Both the position numbers and the translations under genes were made by a program. Positions 15,591 through 22,988 of a stretch of 34,261 nt of DNA are shown here, one piece after another; positions within the stretch are counted from its first letter, which is position 1, and each line of letters opens with the position of its first letter. The stretch is from Flavobacteriales bacterium UBA958 (GTDB lineage: Bacteria; Bacteroidota; Bacteroidia; Flavobacteriales_D; Crocinitomicaceae), in the NCBI GenBank assembly GCA_002293045.1, contig DBCM01000038.1:5167-39427 (forward strand), read 5' to 3'. The notes below the pieces were generated by a model. That model was not told the origin of the DNA. It saw only the letters and a program-made list of their open reading frames with translations, and ran no database searches.

Positions 15591-15593
15591 TTT

Positions 15594-15601
15594 TACCTTT
15601 G
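15594..15601 (+). promoter_or_regulatory. -7 promoter box before the helix-turn-helix gene
   Basis: TACCTTTG matches TAnnTTTG exactly and lies in the 35-base gap after murF-alr, ending 24 bases before the GTG start at 15626. No good TTG is present 17-23 bases upstream, so the assignment rests on the -7 box alone. Confidence 0.45.
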
Positions 15602-15625
15602 AACGATCAAATACAAAATAAATAA

Positions 15626-16645
15626 GTGGTTTCAGGAATTCAAGCTAAATTATTCGAGCTGATTAAACAATCATTACGGGAAGACGAATCCATGGGCTTG
15701 GTTGTCTCGGATGTACTCTCATTGAGTACAGACGCCGTTTATCGAAGAATTCGGCAAGAAACGCTCATGACGATTGAAGAGCTGCGTAAACTTTGTATTC
15801 ATTTTGATATTTCGTTTGATTCGTTAATGGAAATGAAGGCTGGAAGTGCGGTATTCTCCTATCTCAATCTAAAGGAAGGCCAATTTACGGTGGAAAAATA
15901 TTTAGAAGGAATCTTAAATGGATTAAGCCGCTTAAAATCAGCAAAAGATGCGACTATTTATTTAAGCGTAAACAATGTGCATTTTTTCCAAGCCTTGAAT
16001 TTTCCCCAAATTATTCGTTTTCGCTTGTTTTTTTGGGCTAAAACACACCTCATGTTGCCTGAATTTAAAACCAAACGGTTTGCTCATGAAAAAATAAGCA
16101 ATGAAGCGTTTTATATGGGTAGAGAAATTTTGTCTGCATACAACCGTATTCCAACCACGGAAATAGTAGATGAAGAAATGATGCATGGGTTTTTGAAGCA
16201 AGTATTATATTATTTAGAGTCAAATTTATTTGAAGACCCAAGCTATGCCTTGTTTCTTGCCGACCGCGTAGTCATGTTAAATGACCACTATATGGCCCAA
16301 GCAGAGGTAGGTAAAAAATTTATATTTGGAAACGAACAACCAAGTGCCGGAAACGAATTAAAGGTTTATTTGACCGGAACGGTCAATACCGATTCTACTA
16401 TTTTATATGAAACCTCAAAAGCAAGCGGGGTGTATTTAACCCATAACATCATGAATTATTTGCATACCATGGATGAGGAATATGTAACCGATTCAAAACG
16501 TATTTTGCAACGGCAGATTGAAAACTCGAGCCCACTGAGTGAAGTAAACGCAAAACAACGCATCCAATATTTTCGTTCGATGAATCAGCTAGTAGCTAAA
16601 TACAAACAGCGTTTTGAGCAAATTATTAATAACGCACATCCATGA
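15626..16645 (+). CDS. Helix-turn-helix transcriptional regulator, uncharacterised
   Basis: The 339-residue protein opens with a helical domain (about 1-70) that reads like a Cro/CI-type helix-turn-helix: LSTDAVYRRIRQETLMTIEE followed by KLCIHFDISFDSL. The remaining 260 residues are mostly helical with many aromatic residues (for example FRLFFWAKTHLML) and no motif I can name; they might sense a ligand or dimerise. There is no signal peptide or membrane segment. Similar long HTH proteins occur in Flavobacteriales. The start is GTG at 15626. The TGA overlaps the ATG of the downstream membrane protein (ATGA), which suggests the two work together. Target genes are unknown. Confidence 0.72.
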   Translation: MVSGIQAKLFELIKQSLREDESMGLVVSDVLSLSTDAVYRRIRQETLMTIEELRKLCIHFDISFDSLMEMKAGSAVFSYLNLKEGQFTVEKYLEGILNGLSRLKSAKDATIYLSVNNVHFFQALNFPQIIRFRLFFWAKTHLMLPEFKTKRFAHEKISNEAFYMGREILSAYNRIPTTEIVDEEMMHGFLKQVLYYLESNLFEDPSYALFLADRVVMLNDHYMAQAEVGKKFIFGNEQPSAGNELKVYLTGTVNTDSTILYETSKASGVYLTHNIMNYLHTMDEEYVTDSKRILQRQIENSSPLSEVNAKQRIQYFRSMNQLVAKYKQRFEQIINNAHP

Positions 16646-17370
16646 GGATCGGCGTTGATTTCGAAAAAATACCCTGGGATTTTTGCGGATTACACTTGCT
16701 TGAACCCAATGCCCTGCTCGGTGATTTTTTGCTATTTGCCTGTTCCTTATTTGTGTTTTTTCGTTTAAAAGCACATAATGCCAACCCCTTTGTTAGACAT
16801 TGGAGAATGTTCTTTTTGTTTTTCGCTTTTTCCTTTATTCTCGGGGGTCTAAGTCATGCGCTGTATAATTACTGGTTTGTTTTTGGACGAATTCCCGCGT
16901 GGATTATTGGGGTAATCGCACCTTTTTGGGTGGAATGGGCGATGATTACGCTATGGTCAAATCCGCGGCAACAAAAAGCGCTTAAATGGATATCGCTAGG
17001 AAAAACCGCTATTTTTTTAGGCGGATTGATGGTATATCTTATCGCGAATTTTTATAATCTTTCTGTGCCAAAAGGCATGCGATTCCCAACGTTGAATGCA
17101 GTTTTTGGTCTTGGAGCCGCGTTATTTGGCTTGGCCGTTTATTATCAAATAACATATTCTTCCCTGTTTAAGTATTTTTGGATCGGCGCCTTGTTCTATG
17201 TGATTGGAGGGCTAGTTCAAGCCTTAAAAATTAATATTTCACCCCAGTTTGATCGAAATGATTTGACCCATGTTTTTTTATGCATTGGTCTTTTTATAAA
17301 TTACCTGGGCATTCGTAAAACATTAACGTACACAAATAAGGCCTTTGGAATCTCAGGGCAACAAGAATAA
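16642..17370 (+). CDS. Seven-helix integral membrane protein, uncharacterised
   Basis: The 242-residue product has about seven hydrophobic segments. Conserved-looking polar residues lie in or near the membrane: HWRMFF, GGLSHALYNYW (Ser and His in helix 2-3), WVEW, and NDLTHVFLCIG near the last helix. The topology and the polar Ser/His/Asp residues recall the CREST group of membrane hydrolases (ceramidase/PAQR-like) and DUF6962-type proteins, but the match is by eye and weak. It overlaps the upstream HTH gene by four bases (ATGA) and is probably translated with it, so it may be the membrane partner or target of that regulator. Confidence 0.7.
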   Translation: MRIGVDFEKIPWDFCGLHLLEPNALLGDFLLFACSLFVFFRLKAHNANPFVRHWRMFFLFFAFSFILGGLSHALYNYWFVFGRIPAWIIGVIAPFWVEWAMITLWSNPRQQKALKWISLGKTAIFLGGLMVYLIANFYNLSVPKGMRFPTLNAVFGLGAALFGLAVYYQITYSSLFKYFWIGALFYVIGGLVQALKINISPQFDRNDLTHVFLCIGLFINYLGIRKTLTYTNKAFGISGQQE

Positions 17371-17395
17371 TCGATTAGGCTCACTTTCAGAAGCC

Positions 17396-17422
17396 TTGCT
17401 AAAAGAAACTTTTGTACCTTAG
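17396..17422 (+). promoter_or_regulatory. Promoter-like element before ferritin
   Basis: TTG (17396-17398) is followed after 16 bases by TACCTTAG (17415-17422), one base off the TAnnTTTG box and one base shorter than usual spacing. It ends 17 bases before the ferritin ATG. The 69-base gap also holds a weak AGGCT/AGCCT dyad without a T run. Confidence 0.4.
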
Positions 17423-17439
17423 TGTAAAATTTTATCGCC

Positions 17440-17958
17440 ATGAATACGCAAATTGAAGCCGCTTTAAATGATCAAATTAGCAAGGAAGCATCGTCTTCCC
17501 AATATTATTTAGCCATGGCATCTTGGGCGGAAACAAATGGATTATCGGGAACTGCTTTTTTCATGTATGCCCATGCAGATGAAGAGCGTTTTCATATGTT
17601 AAAGTTGGTGAAATTTGTGAATGAGCGCGGGGGGCGTGCCATCATTCCTGCAATTGCTCAACCTCCTTCGGATTTCGACTCAGTTCAGCGCATGTTTGAA
17701 TTATTATTGGCTCATGAACTCACGGTCACCGCGTCTATAAATAACGTGGTTGATATCTGCTTACAGGAAAAAGATTACACCACACACAATTTCATGCAGT
17801 GGTATGTATCAGAACAAATGGAAGAAGAGGCCCTTGCCCGTTCAATTTTGGATAAATTGAGCTTGATTGGAAATGAAAAAGGCGGCATGTATTTGTTTGA
17901 TCGGGAAATGCTGGAGATAGCGAATTCAACGGGAAATGCTCCAAAAACTAAGGGGTAA
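17440..17958 (+). CDS. Non-haem ferritin (iron storage)
   Basis: This 172-residue four-helix-bundle ferritin oxidises Fe(II) and stores ferric mineral in a 24-subunit cytoplasmic shell. Ferroxidase ligands are visible: Glu in SKEASSSQYYLA (about 17), Glu and His in ADEERFHML (about 49-53), Glu in AHELTVTASI (about 94) and Glu/Gln around SEQMEEEALA (about 127). The length and the C-terminal extension after the fourth helix fit prokaryotic Ftn rather than bacterioferritin; no haem-binding Met was assigned. A promoter-like element lies upstream. The last 23 bases overlap the start of the large cyclase gene, which may couple their translation, although a functional link is not evident. Confidence 0.95.
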   Translation: MNTQIEAALNDQISKEASSSQYYLAMASWAETNGLSGTAFFMYAHADEERFHMLKLVKFVNERGGRAIIPAIAQPPSDFDSVQRMFELLLAHELTVTASINNVVDICLQEKDYTTHNFMQWYVSEQMEEEALARSILDKLSLIGNEKGGMYLFDREMLEIANSTGNAPKTKG

Positions 17959-20900
17959 CAACAATTGCTGGGCAGTTCTTGCCTTCGTCCTGGTTTTAAA
18001 TTCTTGTTTTACACAGACAAGGTTAAGCTTCGAGCATTACCGAATTGCGGATGGACTTTCTCAGTCAACCGTCACCTGCATCGTGGAAGATGCACAACAG
18101 CAACTATGGTTTGGTACGCAAGAAGGAATTAATCGCTTTGATGGGAGTTCATTTGAAAGTTTTACACGTCAAAATGCACCCGCCTTAAATAACACCTACA
18201 TCTATTGCGGCACTAAAGATACCCGGAATGACTTGTGGTTTGGAACGCGTAATGGATTAGTTAATTATTCCGTTAAACAAGGAAAATTTGCTTCGTTCCT
18301 TTTCTCTGCTCACCAACCCAAGGCGATACAACAACTTCAAAATCTTTCTTCAAACAAGCTGTTGCTGCTCACCAGCAAAAAGGAATTATTCGTATTCAAT
18401 ACCGATTCAAAAAGGCTTCTTCCGATTCAAATGAGCACCCCAATCCGATCAATAGTTGAAGGAAATGGTGGAGTTTTTGCATTGGGAAGCAACAATATTC
18501 TTTACAAGATCACCAAAGAAGCTAAGGTTATCTCTTGGTTTTCAGCCAATGCGCCCATTCATTCGGTGCATGGTTCTAATAAATTCCTTTTTGTGTTTGC
18601 CAAGAAGAAAGTATTTACCTTGAATCCCTTATCTTCTTCCCCTAAACCTGTTCCGTTGAATTGGAAGCTGAACGGCATGAATCCTGCCTACATTACTTCT
18701 TTGGGTTATCAGTCGGGAATTTATTATTTAACTACGGCGCAGCAAGGCTTGTTCACGATCGACACCAGGGGAAAAACAACCCACCACATAGCAGATTTGT
18801 TCCAAGCGAATAAACTCAATTCGAATAATTTAAACACGCTTTTTTTATCCAACGAACATGTGCTTTGGTTAGGGTCTGACCGAGGAATTTCCTGCGCCCT
18901 TCTTTCCAACCCCGGATATAAAACCATTGGACCAACTACCGCATCCACTATGGGCCTGCCTTGTGAGAATGTGTGGAGTTTTGCTTCGCAAGGCAAGGAG
19001 GTGTTTGTGGGAACGGATTTGGGCATTACACGGTTTAATGTTGAAACAGAAATTAGCGATAATTTTTTCAGAGATCCTTCACTGAAAACCGATGTTGCGG
19101 TGATGGATATGGTTCCGATTTCCAAAGATAAATATCTGTTGGCATGCTTTGATGGTATATTTGAATTCAATCCTACGCAACCCAATGCCTTTCGGCCGAT
19201 TCCGATTCAAGACCAAAGCTTGGCCGTTAAACACACACATTTTTTCGAAGTTTTTAATAGACAAAATACGTGTTTAATCGGCACTTCTGCAGGCCTCTTG
19301 CAATACGATTTTGGCACTAAGGAATTTAAAGAAATTTATGTGCCTTTTCAAGACCAGGTAAGAAAAATCACCACCGATTCCGGGGGTAAATTATGGGTCT
19401 TATTTGAAACCAAAGGGCTTTATTATGGAGTATTTACGGCACGAGGCCTTATTCTAAAACCATTTAAGTTCAATAAAAAGTTACGAGAATTATCCGAAGA
19501 CCCATTTACAACCTTTACCTTGATAAAACGCGGTGTTTTTTTGCTAGGGACCATGGGGGGGGGATTGGTACAGATTAGTCGTGAGGACGGATCATTTAAA
19601 TCCATTTCAAAGGCTGAAGGCTTACCAAACAATACCATTAACAGCCTAATAGCGGATTCTCAAGGAAATGTTTGGGGCAGCACCAATCGAGGGTTGATTT
19701 GCATAAAACCAAGCGGAGAATTGAATGCCCACATCGAACGACGAGGGATTCAGCCCAATGAATACAATATGAACGCGGCTTTTATAGACCATCAAGGGAA
19801 TCTCTTTTTCGGAGGTATTTTTGGGTTTGTATATTTTAACCCTAAGGTTGTAGTGGATGCCAATTATTCACTCTACCCTATCATTACAAAAATCACATTC
19901 CATAAAAAATCGAGAAGATATCCCGAGGGATTTTTACAACAAAGCGACCTCGTTAAACGTGCGCATGAGATCGTCTTACCTTATAATGCACGTGATTTTG
20001 AAGTGAGATTTCAACCGAATTTATTATATGGTGCCAAGCACGTCTCATACAAATATGTACTCATTGGAGAGGAAACCGATACCATATTCATGGGCAACAC
20101 CAATAAATTGGCCTTTAATTCCTTAGCGTCCGGCACCTATTACTTACGTTTGTATGCGCGTTATGAGAATGGGCCATGGACCGATACCCCCGCGCTTTTA
20201 ACGGTAACGATTAATGCGCCGTTTTGGGCGACTATTCCATTTTGGTTCGGGGTTGCGTTTCTGCTCATATTACTTACGATAATTTACGTTCGCTTTCAAG
20301 TAAGCAGGGAACGAAAACAACGGGTTTTACTCGAATCCTTAGTGTCTTTGCGCACGCAAGAAATTGAAGAAAAAAAGGCACAGATTGAACGAAAAAACAC
20401 CCTGATTATTCAAGAAAAAGAAAAAGTATTGGAACAACAAAAGTTATTGTTTATTGAAAAAGAACGCGCCGAGAAATGGTTAAATAATGCCCTCCCTTCT
20501 CAAGCGGTAACGGAGTTAAAGGTTCATGGGAAAGTACCCGCTAAAGCGTTTGATTCGGTGACTATTCTTTTCACGGATGTGGTTGGGTTTTCAAACATTT
20601 CTGATACCATGACCCCCTCACGCTTGGTTAACCGCTTGGATGTGTTGTTTCGGAAATTTGATCAAATTATTAAAGCAAATAATCTAGAGAAAATCAAAAC
20701 GATTGGCGATGCTTACATGGCGGTAGGTGGCCTGCCGGAGGAGAACTCAACACATGCCATCGATACGTGTATCGCAGGCCTACAAATCCAACACTACATG
20801 CAGTCGAAAAAATTTGATGCGATTGCTAACCACAAAGAGTATTGGGAAATTCGCTTAGGAATAAACACCGGCCCAGTGACCGCCGGGATTATTGGAACCT

Positions 20901-21772
20901 TAAAAATGGCATATGATGTTTGGGGCTCAGCAGTAAATCAAGCACAACGCATGGAGATGTTGGGTGAGGCAGGAGCCGTTACCATATCGGAACACACCTT
21001 TAAACTCGTTGAACCGTACTTCGAGTGTATACATCGCGGGAAGGCTCAGATGAAATCAAAGGTGCTTTTAGACCGGTATGAAGTGCTTCGAATTAAACCT
21101 GAGTTATCTATTAAAGGAGAAGGATTAAAGCCGAATGACTTGTTTTATGAAATTGTTGGCCTGCATCACTACAGCTCCATAAAATATTATAATGCAGAAA
21201 ATGAGTTAATTCAACTCCTTGCCAACGAATTACCCAATGACTTGAGTTATCACTCCTTAGAACATACCAAGGAAGTGGTGAAAGCCGTAGAACGCATTGC
21301 GTTATTGGAAGGAGTTCGCGACGAAGGCTTGTTTTTATTAAAATCTGCGGCCTTATTCCACGATGCTGGGTTTGTTAAACAATACGAGCACAACGAACCG
21401 ATTGGAGCGGCAATGGCGGAAGCAATGCTTCCGAAATATGGGTACAATGAACAACACATAAAGACCATCAAAGAGCTCATTTATGTGACGCAAATCCCCC
21501 ACAAACCGGTAAATAAACTCCAAGAGATCATGTGTGATGCAGACTTAGATTATTTAGGAACCGACTCGTTTGAAGAAACCGCCAATAAGTTAAAGGCGGA
21601 ATTAATGGCAAAAGGAAAAGTGCAATCGGATAAAGCATGGGATCAAATGCAAATCACCTTCCTAAAACAACACAAGTATTTTACACAGACGGCAATACTA
21701 ACCCGAGAGAAAAAGAAAAACCAACACCTGAAAGTTATCCAAGAACGGTACAAGGCAGACGCTTACGATTAA
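17936..21772 (+). CDS. Sensor fusion: beta-propeller, Y_Y_Y, TM, adenylate cyclase and HD domains
   Basis: This 1278-residue inner-membrane protein starts with an export signal (possible lipobox LNSC, Cys24). A periplasmic two-component-type propeller follows (about 30-680; blade motifs such as GLSQSTV...LWFGTQEGINRFDG and NDLWFGTRNGL), then a Y_Y_Y-like domain (about 690-755), one membrane helix (about 761-785) and a coiled coil (about 790-850). The class III cyclase domain (about 867-1050) has both metal aspartates (D881 in FTDVVGFS, D925 in TIGDAYM), ATP-selecting K921 and D994, and transition-state N1001 and R1005, so it should make cAMP. The C-terminal HD domain (about 1070-1260) has H1110, H1142-D1143 and D1201. 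Histidine kinase modules are absent. The start overlaps ferritin by 23 bases. Confidence 0.9.
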   Translation: MLQKLRGNNNCWAVLAFVLVLNSCFTQTRLSFEHYRIADGLSQSTVTCIVEDAQQQLWFGTQEGINRFDGSSFESFTRQNAPALNNTYIYCGTKDTRNDLWFGTRNGLVNYSVKQGKFASFLFSAHQPKAIQQLQNLSSNKLLLLTSKKELFVFNTDSKRLLPIQMSTPIRSIVEGNGGVFALGSNNILYKITKEAKVISWFSANAPIHSVHGSNKFLFVFAKKKVFTLNPLSSSPKPVPLNWKLNGMNPAYITSLGYQSGIYYLTTAQQGLFTIDTRGKTTHHIADLFQANKLNSNNLNTLFLSNEHVLWLGSDRGISCALLSNPGYKTIGPTTASTMGLPCENVWSFASQGKEVFVGTDLGITRFNVETEISDNFFRDPSLKTDVAVMDMVPISKDKYLLACFDGIFEFNPTQPNAFRPIPIQDQSLAVKHTHFFEVFNRQNTCLIGTSAGLLQYDFGTKEFKEIYVPFQDQVRKITTDSGGKLWVLFETKGLYYGVFTARGLILKPFKFNKKLRELSEDPFTTFTLIKRGVFLLGTMGGGLVQISREDGSFKSISKAEGLPNNTINSLIADSQGNVWGSTNRGLICIKPSGELNAHIERRGIQPNEYNMNAAFIDHQGNLFFGGIFGFVYFNPKVVVDANYSLYPIITKITFHKKSRRYPEGFLQQSDLVKRAHEIVLPYNARDFEVRFQPNLLYGAKHVSYKYVLIGEETDTIFMGNTNKLAFNSLASGTYYLRLYARYENGPWTDTPALLTVTINAPFWATIPFWFGVAFLLILLTIIYVRFQVSRERKQRVLLESLVSLRTQEIEEKKAQIERKNTLIIQEKEKVLEQQKLLFIEKERAEKWLNNALPSQAVTELKVHGKVPAKAFDSVTILFTDVVGFSNISDTMTPSRLVNRLDVLFRKFDQIIKANNLEKIKTIGDAYMAVGGLPEENSTHAIDTCIAGLQIQHYMQSKKFDAIANHKEYWEIRLGINTGPVTAGIIGTLKMAYDVWGSAVNQAQRMEMLGEAGAVTISEHTFKLVEPYFECIHRGKAQMKSKVLLDRYEVLRIKPELSIKGEGLKPNDLFYEIVGLHHYSSIKYYNAENELIQLLANELPNDLSYHSLEHTKEVVKAVERIALLEGVRDEGLFLLKSAALFHDAGFVKQYEHNEPIGAAMAEAMLPKYGYNEQHIKTIKELIYVTQIPHKPVNKLQEIMCDADLDYLGTDSFEETANKLKAELMAKGKVQSDKAWDQMQITFLKQHKYFTQTAILTREKKKNQHLKVIQERYKADAYD
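19555..19563 (+). repeat. G9 homopolymer inside the cyclase-sensor gene
   Basis: Nine consecutive G residues encode Gly-Gly and part of a third Gly codon at about residue 540, within the propeller region. A T7 run lies at 19536-19542, 12 bases upstream. Tracts this long are rare in this moderately AT-rich sequence and are prone to slippage. A one-base change would end the protein before its membrane helix and enzymatic domains. Confidence 0.85.
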
Positions 21773-22476
21773 AGATCTCGCAGATTTTTTGTGGATGATT
21801 TCTTTTTGGACCCTGAGCTAGGCAAGGAAATCCCATAGGATAGCCCGTACATGATTCGCTTCTTGAGCACATCATTCAATGAACGATCCCAATAAATCCC
21901 AACGCTCAATTGTTGTTTGTGCGGCAGATCGAGAGCGATGCCACTAAATAAACGTATGCGATTGAATTGTTTTCCTTTTGCGCCATTTGAAGGATTATAA
22001 AAGAATTCCGCGCTGAGTTTTGGGGTCAATGGAATTCCTTTTATGTCATATTGAGCGCTTGGTTTAAAGCGTATAGCTTGATCAAATTCTGCATCATAAG
22101 CGGAGGAAACACGGTCAAAACTGTATTGATATCGAAGTCGTAAACCACATTCTAGCCGTTTCATGGCGTACCTGAATTGAAGATTTCCATTTAATCGGTG
22201 GGTTGTCACCAAGGACAAATCCCCCTCGTTGGTGAAGACCATGCGGTAATCTATGGATGGACGAAACCATTTTGCCGCCTTGTAATCGAGCGTAAGTTGC
22301 GGAAAAAATCGATCTATCCCGGCGTAATTATACCGTTGATTGAGCTCAACTGCGGTGCTAATTTTTTTTGTCATGGAAATTTTCACCCCAGTTTCTATCC
22401 AAACTTGCTGTTGCGTATGTTGGCTGAAGGTGATAAATCCAATCCTAACCATTAAACTGAGCGCGAATATTCTCAC
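21769..22476 (-). CDS. DUF2490-like outer-membrane protein
   Basis: This 235-residue protein has a hydrophobic leader (residues 1-18, MRIFALSLMVRIGFITFS) and then alternating amphipathic strands rich in Tyr, Arg and Phe, as in small beta-barrel or DUF2490 proteins: QVWIETGVKISMTKKIS, AVELNQRYNY, LECGLRLRYQYSFDR and SVGIYWDRSLN. DUF2490 members are thought to lie in the outer membrane; no function is established. The start is GTG at 22476, directly abutting the stop of the upstream lipoprotein gene with no spacer, so translation is coupled. An internal ATG nine codons in is an alternative but would shorten the leader. The C-terminus ends in a basic Ser/Lys tail. It overlaps the convergent cyclase gene by four bases. 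Confidence 0.78.
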   Translation of the reverse strand: MRIFALSLMVRIGFITFSQHTQQQVWIETGVKISMTKKISTAVELNQRYNYAGIDRFFPQLTLDYKAAKWFRPSIDYRMVFTNEGDLSLVTTHRLNGNLQFRYAMKRLECGLRLRYQYSFDRVSSAYDAEFDQAIRFKPSAQYDIKGIPLTPKLSAEFFYNPSNGAKGKQFNRIRLFSGIALDLPHKQQLSVGIYWDRSLNDVLKKRIMYGLSYGISLPSSGSKKKSSTKNLRDL

Positions 22477-22884
22477 CTATTGTTCTTTGTTTAGGATGAT
22501 TTCTCCAAGATCAACCACTTGTTTTTTTTCTGTAATTTCTACTTCAAATAATTTTTCTTGTTGAAGCGCAGCACAGGGGTAACAGTTTTCGTACATGAAA
22601 ACAATGTACTTACCTGGCCTCAGATAGTTAAATTCAAAACTTCCATCGTAACTGGTGCTGATATCATCGTCATAAAACGTATGGTCGTTGCCATAAATGA
22701 GATACACATTCTCGTCGCCCAAAGCACTTAATCCGGTCAGCAACGTCAGTTGCGTGTCTGAATAAAAACGACCCGTTATTTTGCCTTTTATGGTGGCCTT
22801 TCCACCGAGACCTGGAGCCTTTGAACACCCTTCAATGCTTAGTAAAACCAACAAGATAACCGATATAAATGATAATCTAAGCAT
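22477..22884 (-). CDS. Small secreted lipoprotein with carboxypeptidase-regulatory-like fold
   Basis: The 135-residue product has a clear lipoprotein signal: hydrophobic FISVILLVLLS followed by lipobox SIEGC, with Cys20 as the modified residue. The mature part has a beta-rich pattern with ATIKGKITGRFY, DGSFEFNYLRPGKYIVFMYE and VVDLGEIIL. This resembles carboxypeptidase-regulatory/CNA-B-like domains, where G-x-F-x-F-x-x-L-x-P-G-x-Y-x-V is a hallmark. CYPC gives a possible disulfide. It is probably anchored in the outer membrane. The neighbouring DUF2490-like protein follows with no gap. The function is unknown; the pair may form a small envelope complex. Confidence 0.82.
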   Translation of the reverse strand: MLRLSFISVILLVLLSIEGCSKAPGLGGKATIKGKITGRFYSDTQLTLLTGLSALGDENVYLIYGNDHTFYDDDISTSYDGSFEFNYLRPGKYIVFMYENCYPCAALQQEKLFEVEITEKKQVVDLGEIILNKEQ

Positions 22885-22911
22885 AATATTAATTTAATAA
22901 TTGAGTTCCTA

Positions 22912-22919
22912 CAAAGATA
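22912..22919 (-). promoter_or_regulatory. -7 promoter box for the lipoprotein/DUF2490 pair
   Basis: On the minus strand these bases read TATCTTTG, an exact TAnnTTTG match, 27 bases upstream of the lipoprotein ATG (22884). No TTG lies at normal spacing upstream. The rest of the 104-base divergent gap is AT-rich, with no clear box for the plus-strand gene; TAACTTGC at 22962-22969 is a poor match. Confidence 0.45.
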
Positions 22920-22988
22920 TTGTTTTTTATGCCTTGACGCATCTTTTTATTGATTTTGACGTAACTTGCACTTTAATAATATATTAAG

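Noticed and set aside
17377..17396. AGGCT/AGCCT hairpin as a terminator before ferritin
   Set aside because: The stem is only five bases with a ten-base loop and there is no following T run.
18724..19185. A 153-codon open frame on the minus strand
   Set aside because: It lies wholly inside the propeller region of the cyclase sensor, has no recognisable domain, and the plus-strand frame has clear conserved motifs here.
22971..22988. TTAATA-ATA-TATTAA dyad just before the CotH-like ATG
   Set aside because: The region is almost pure A/T, so such symmetry is expected by chance.
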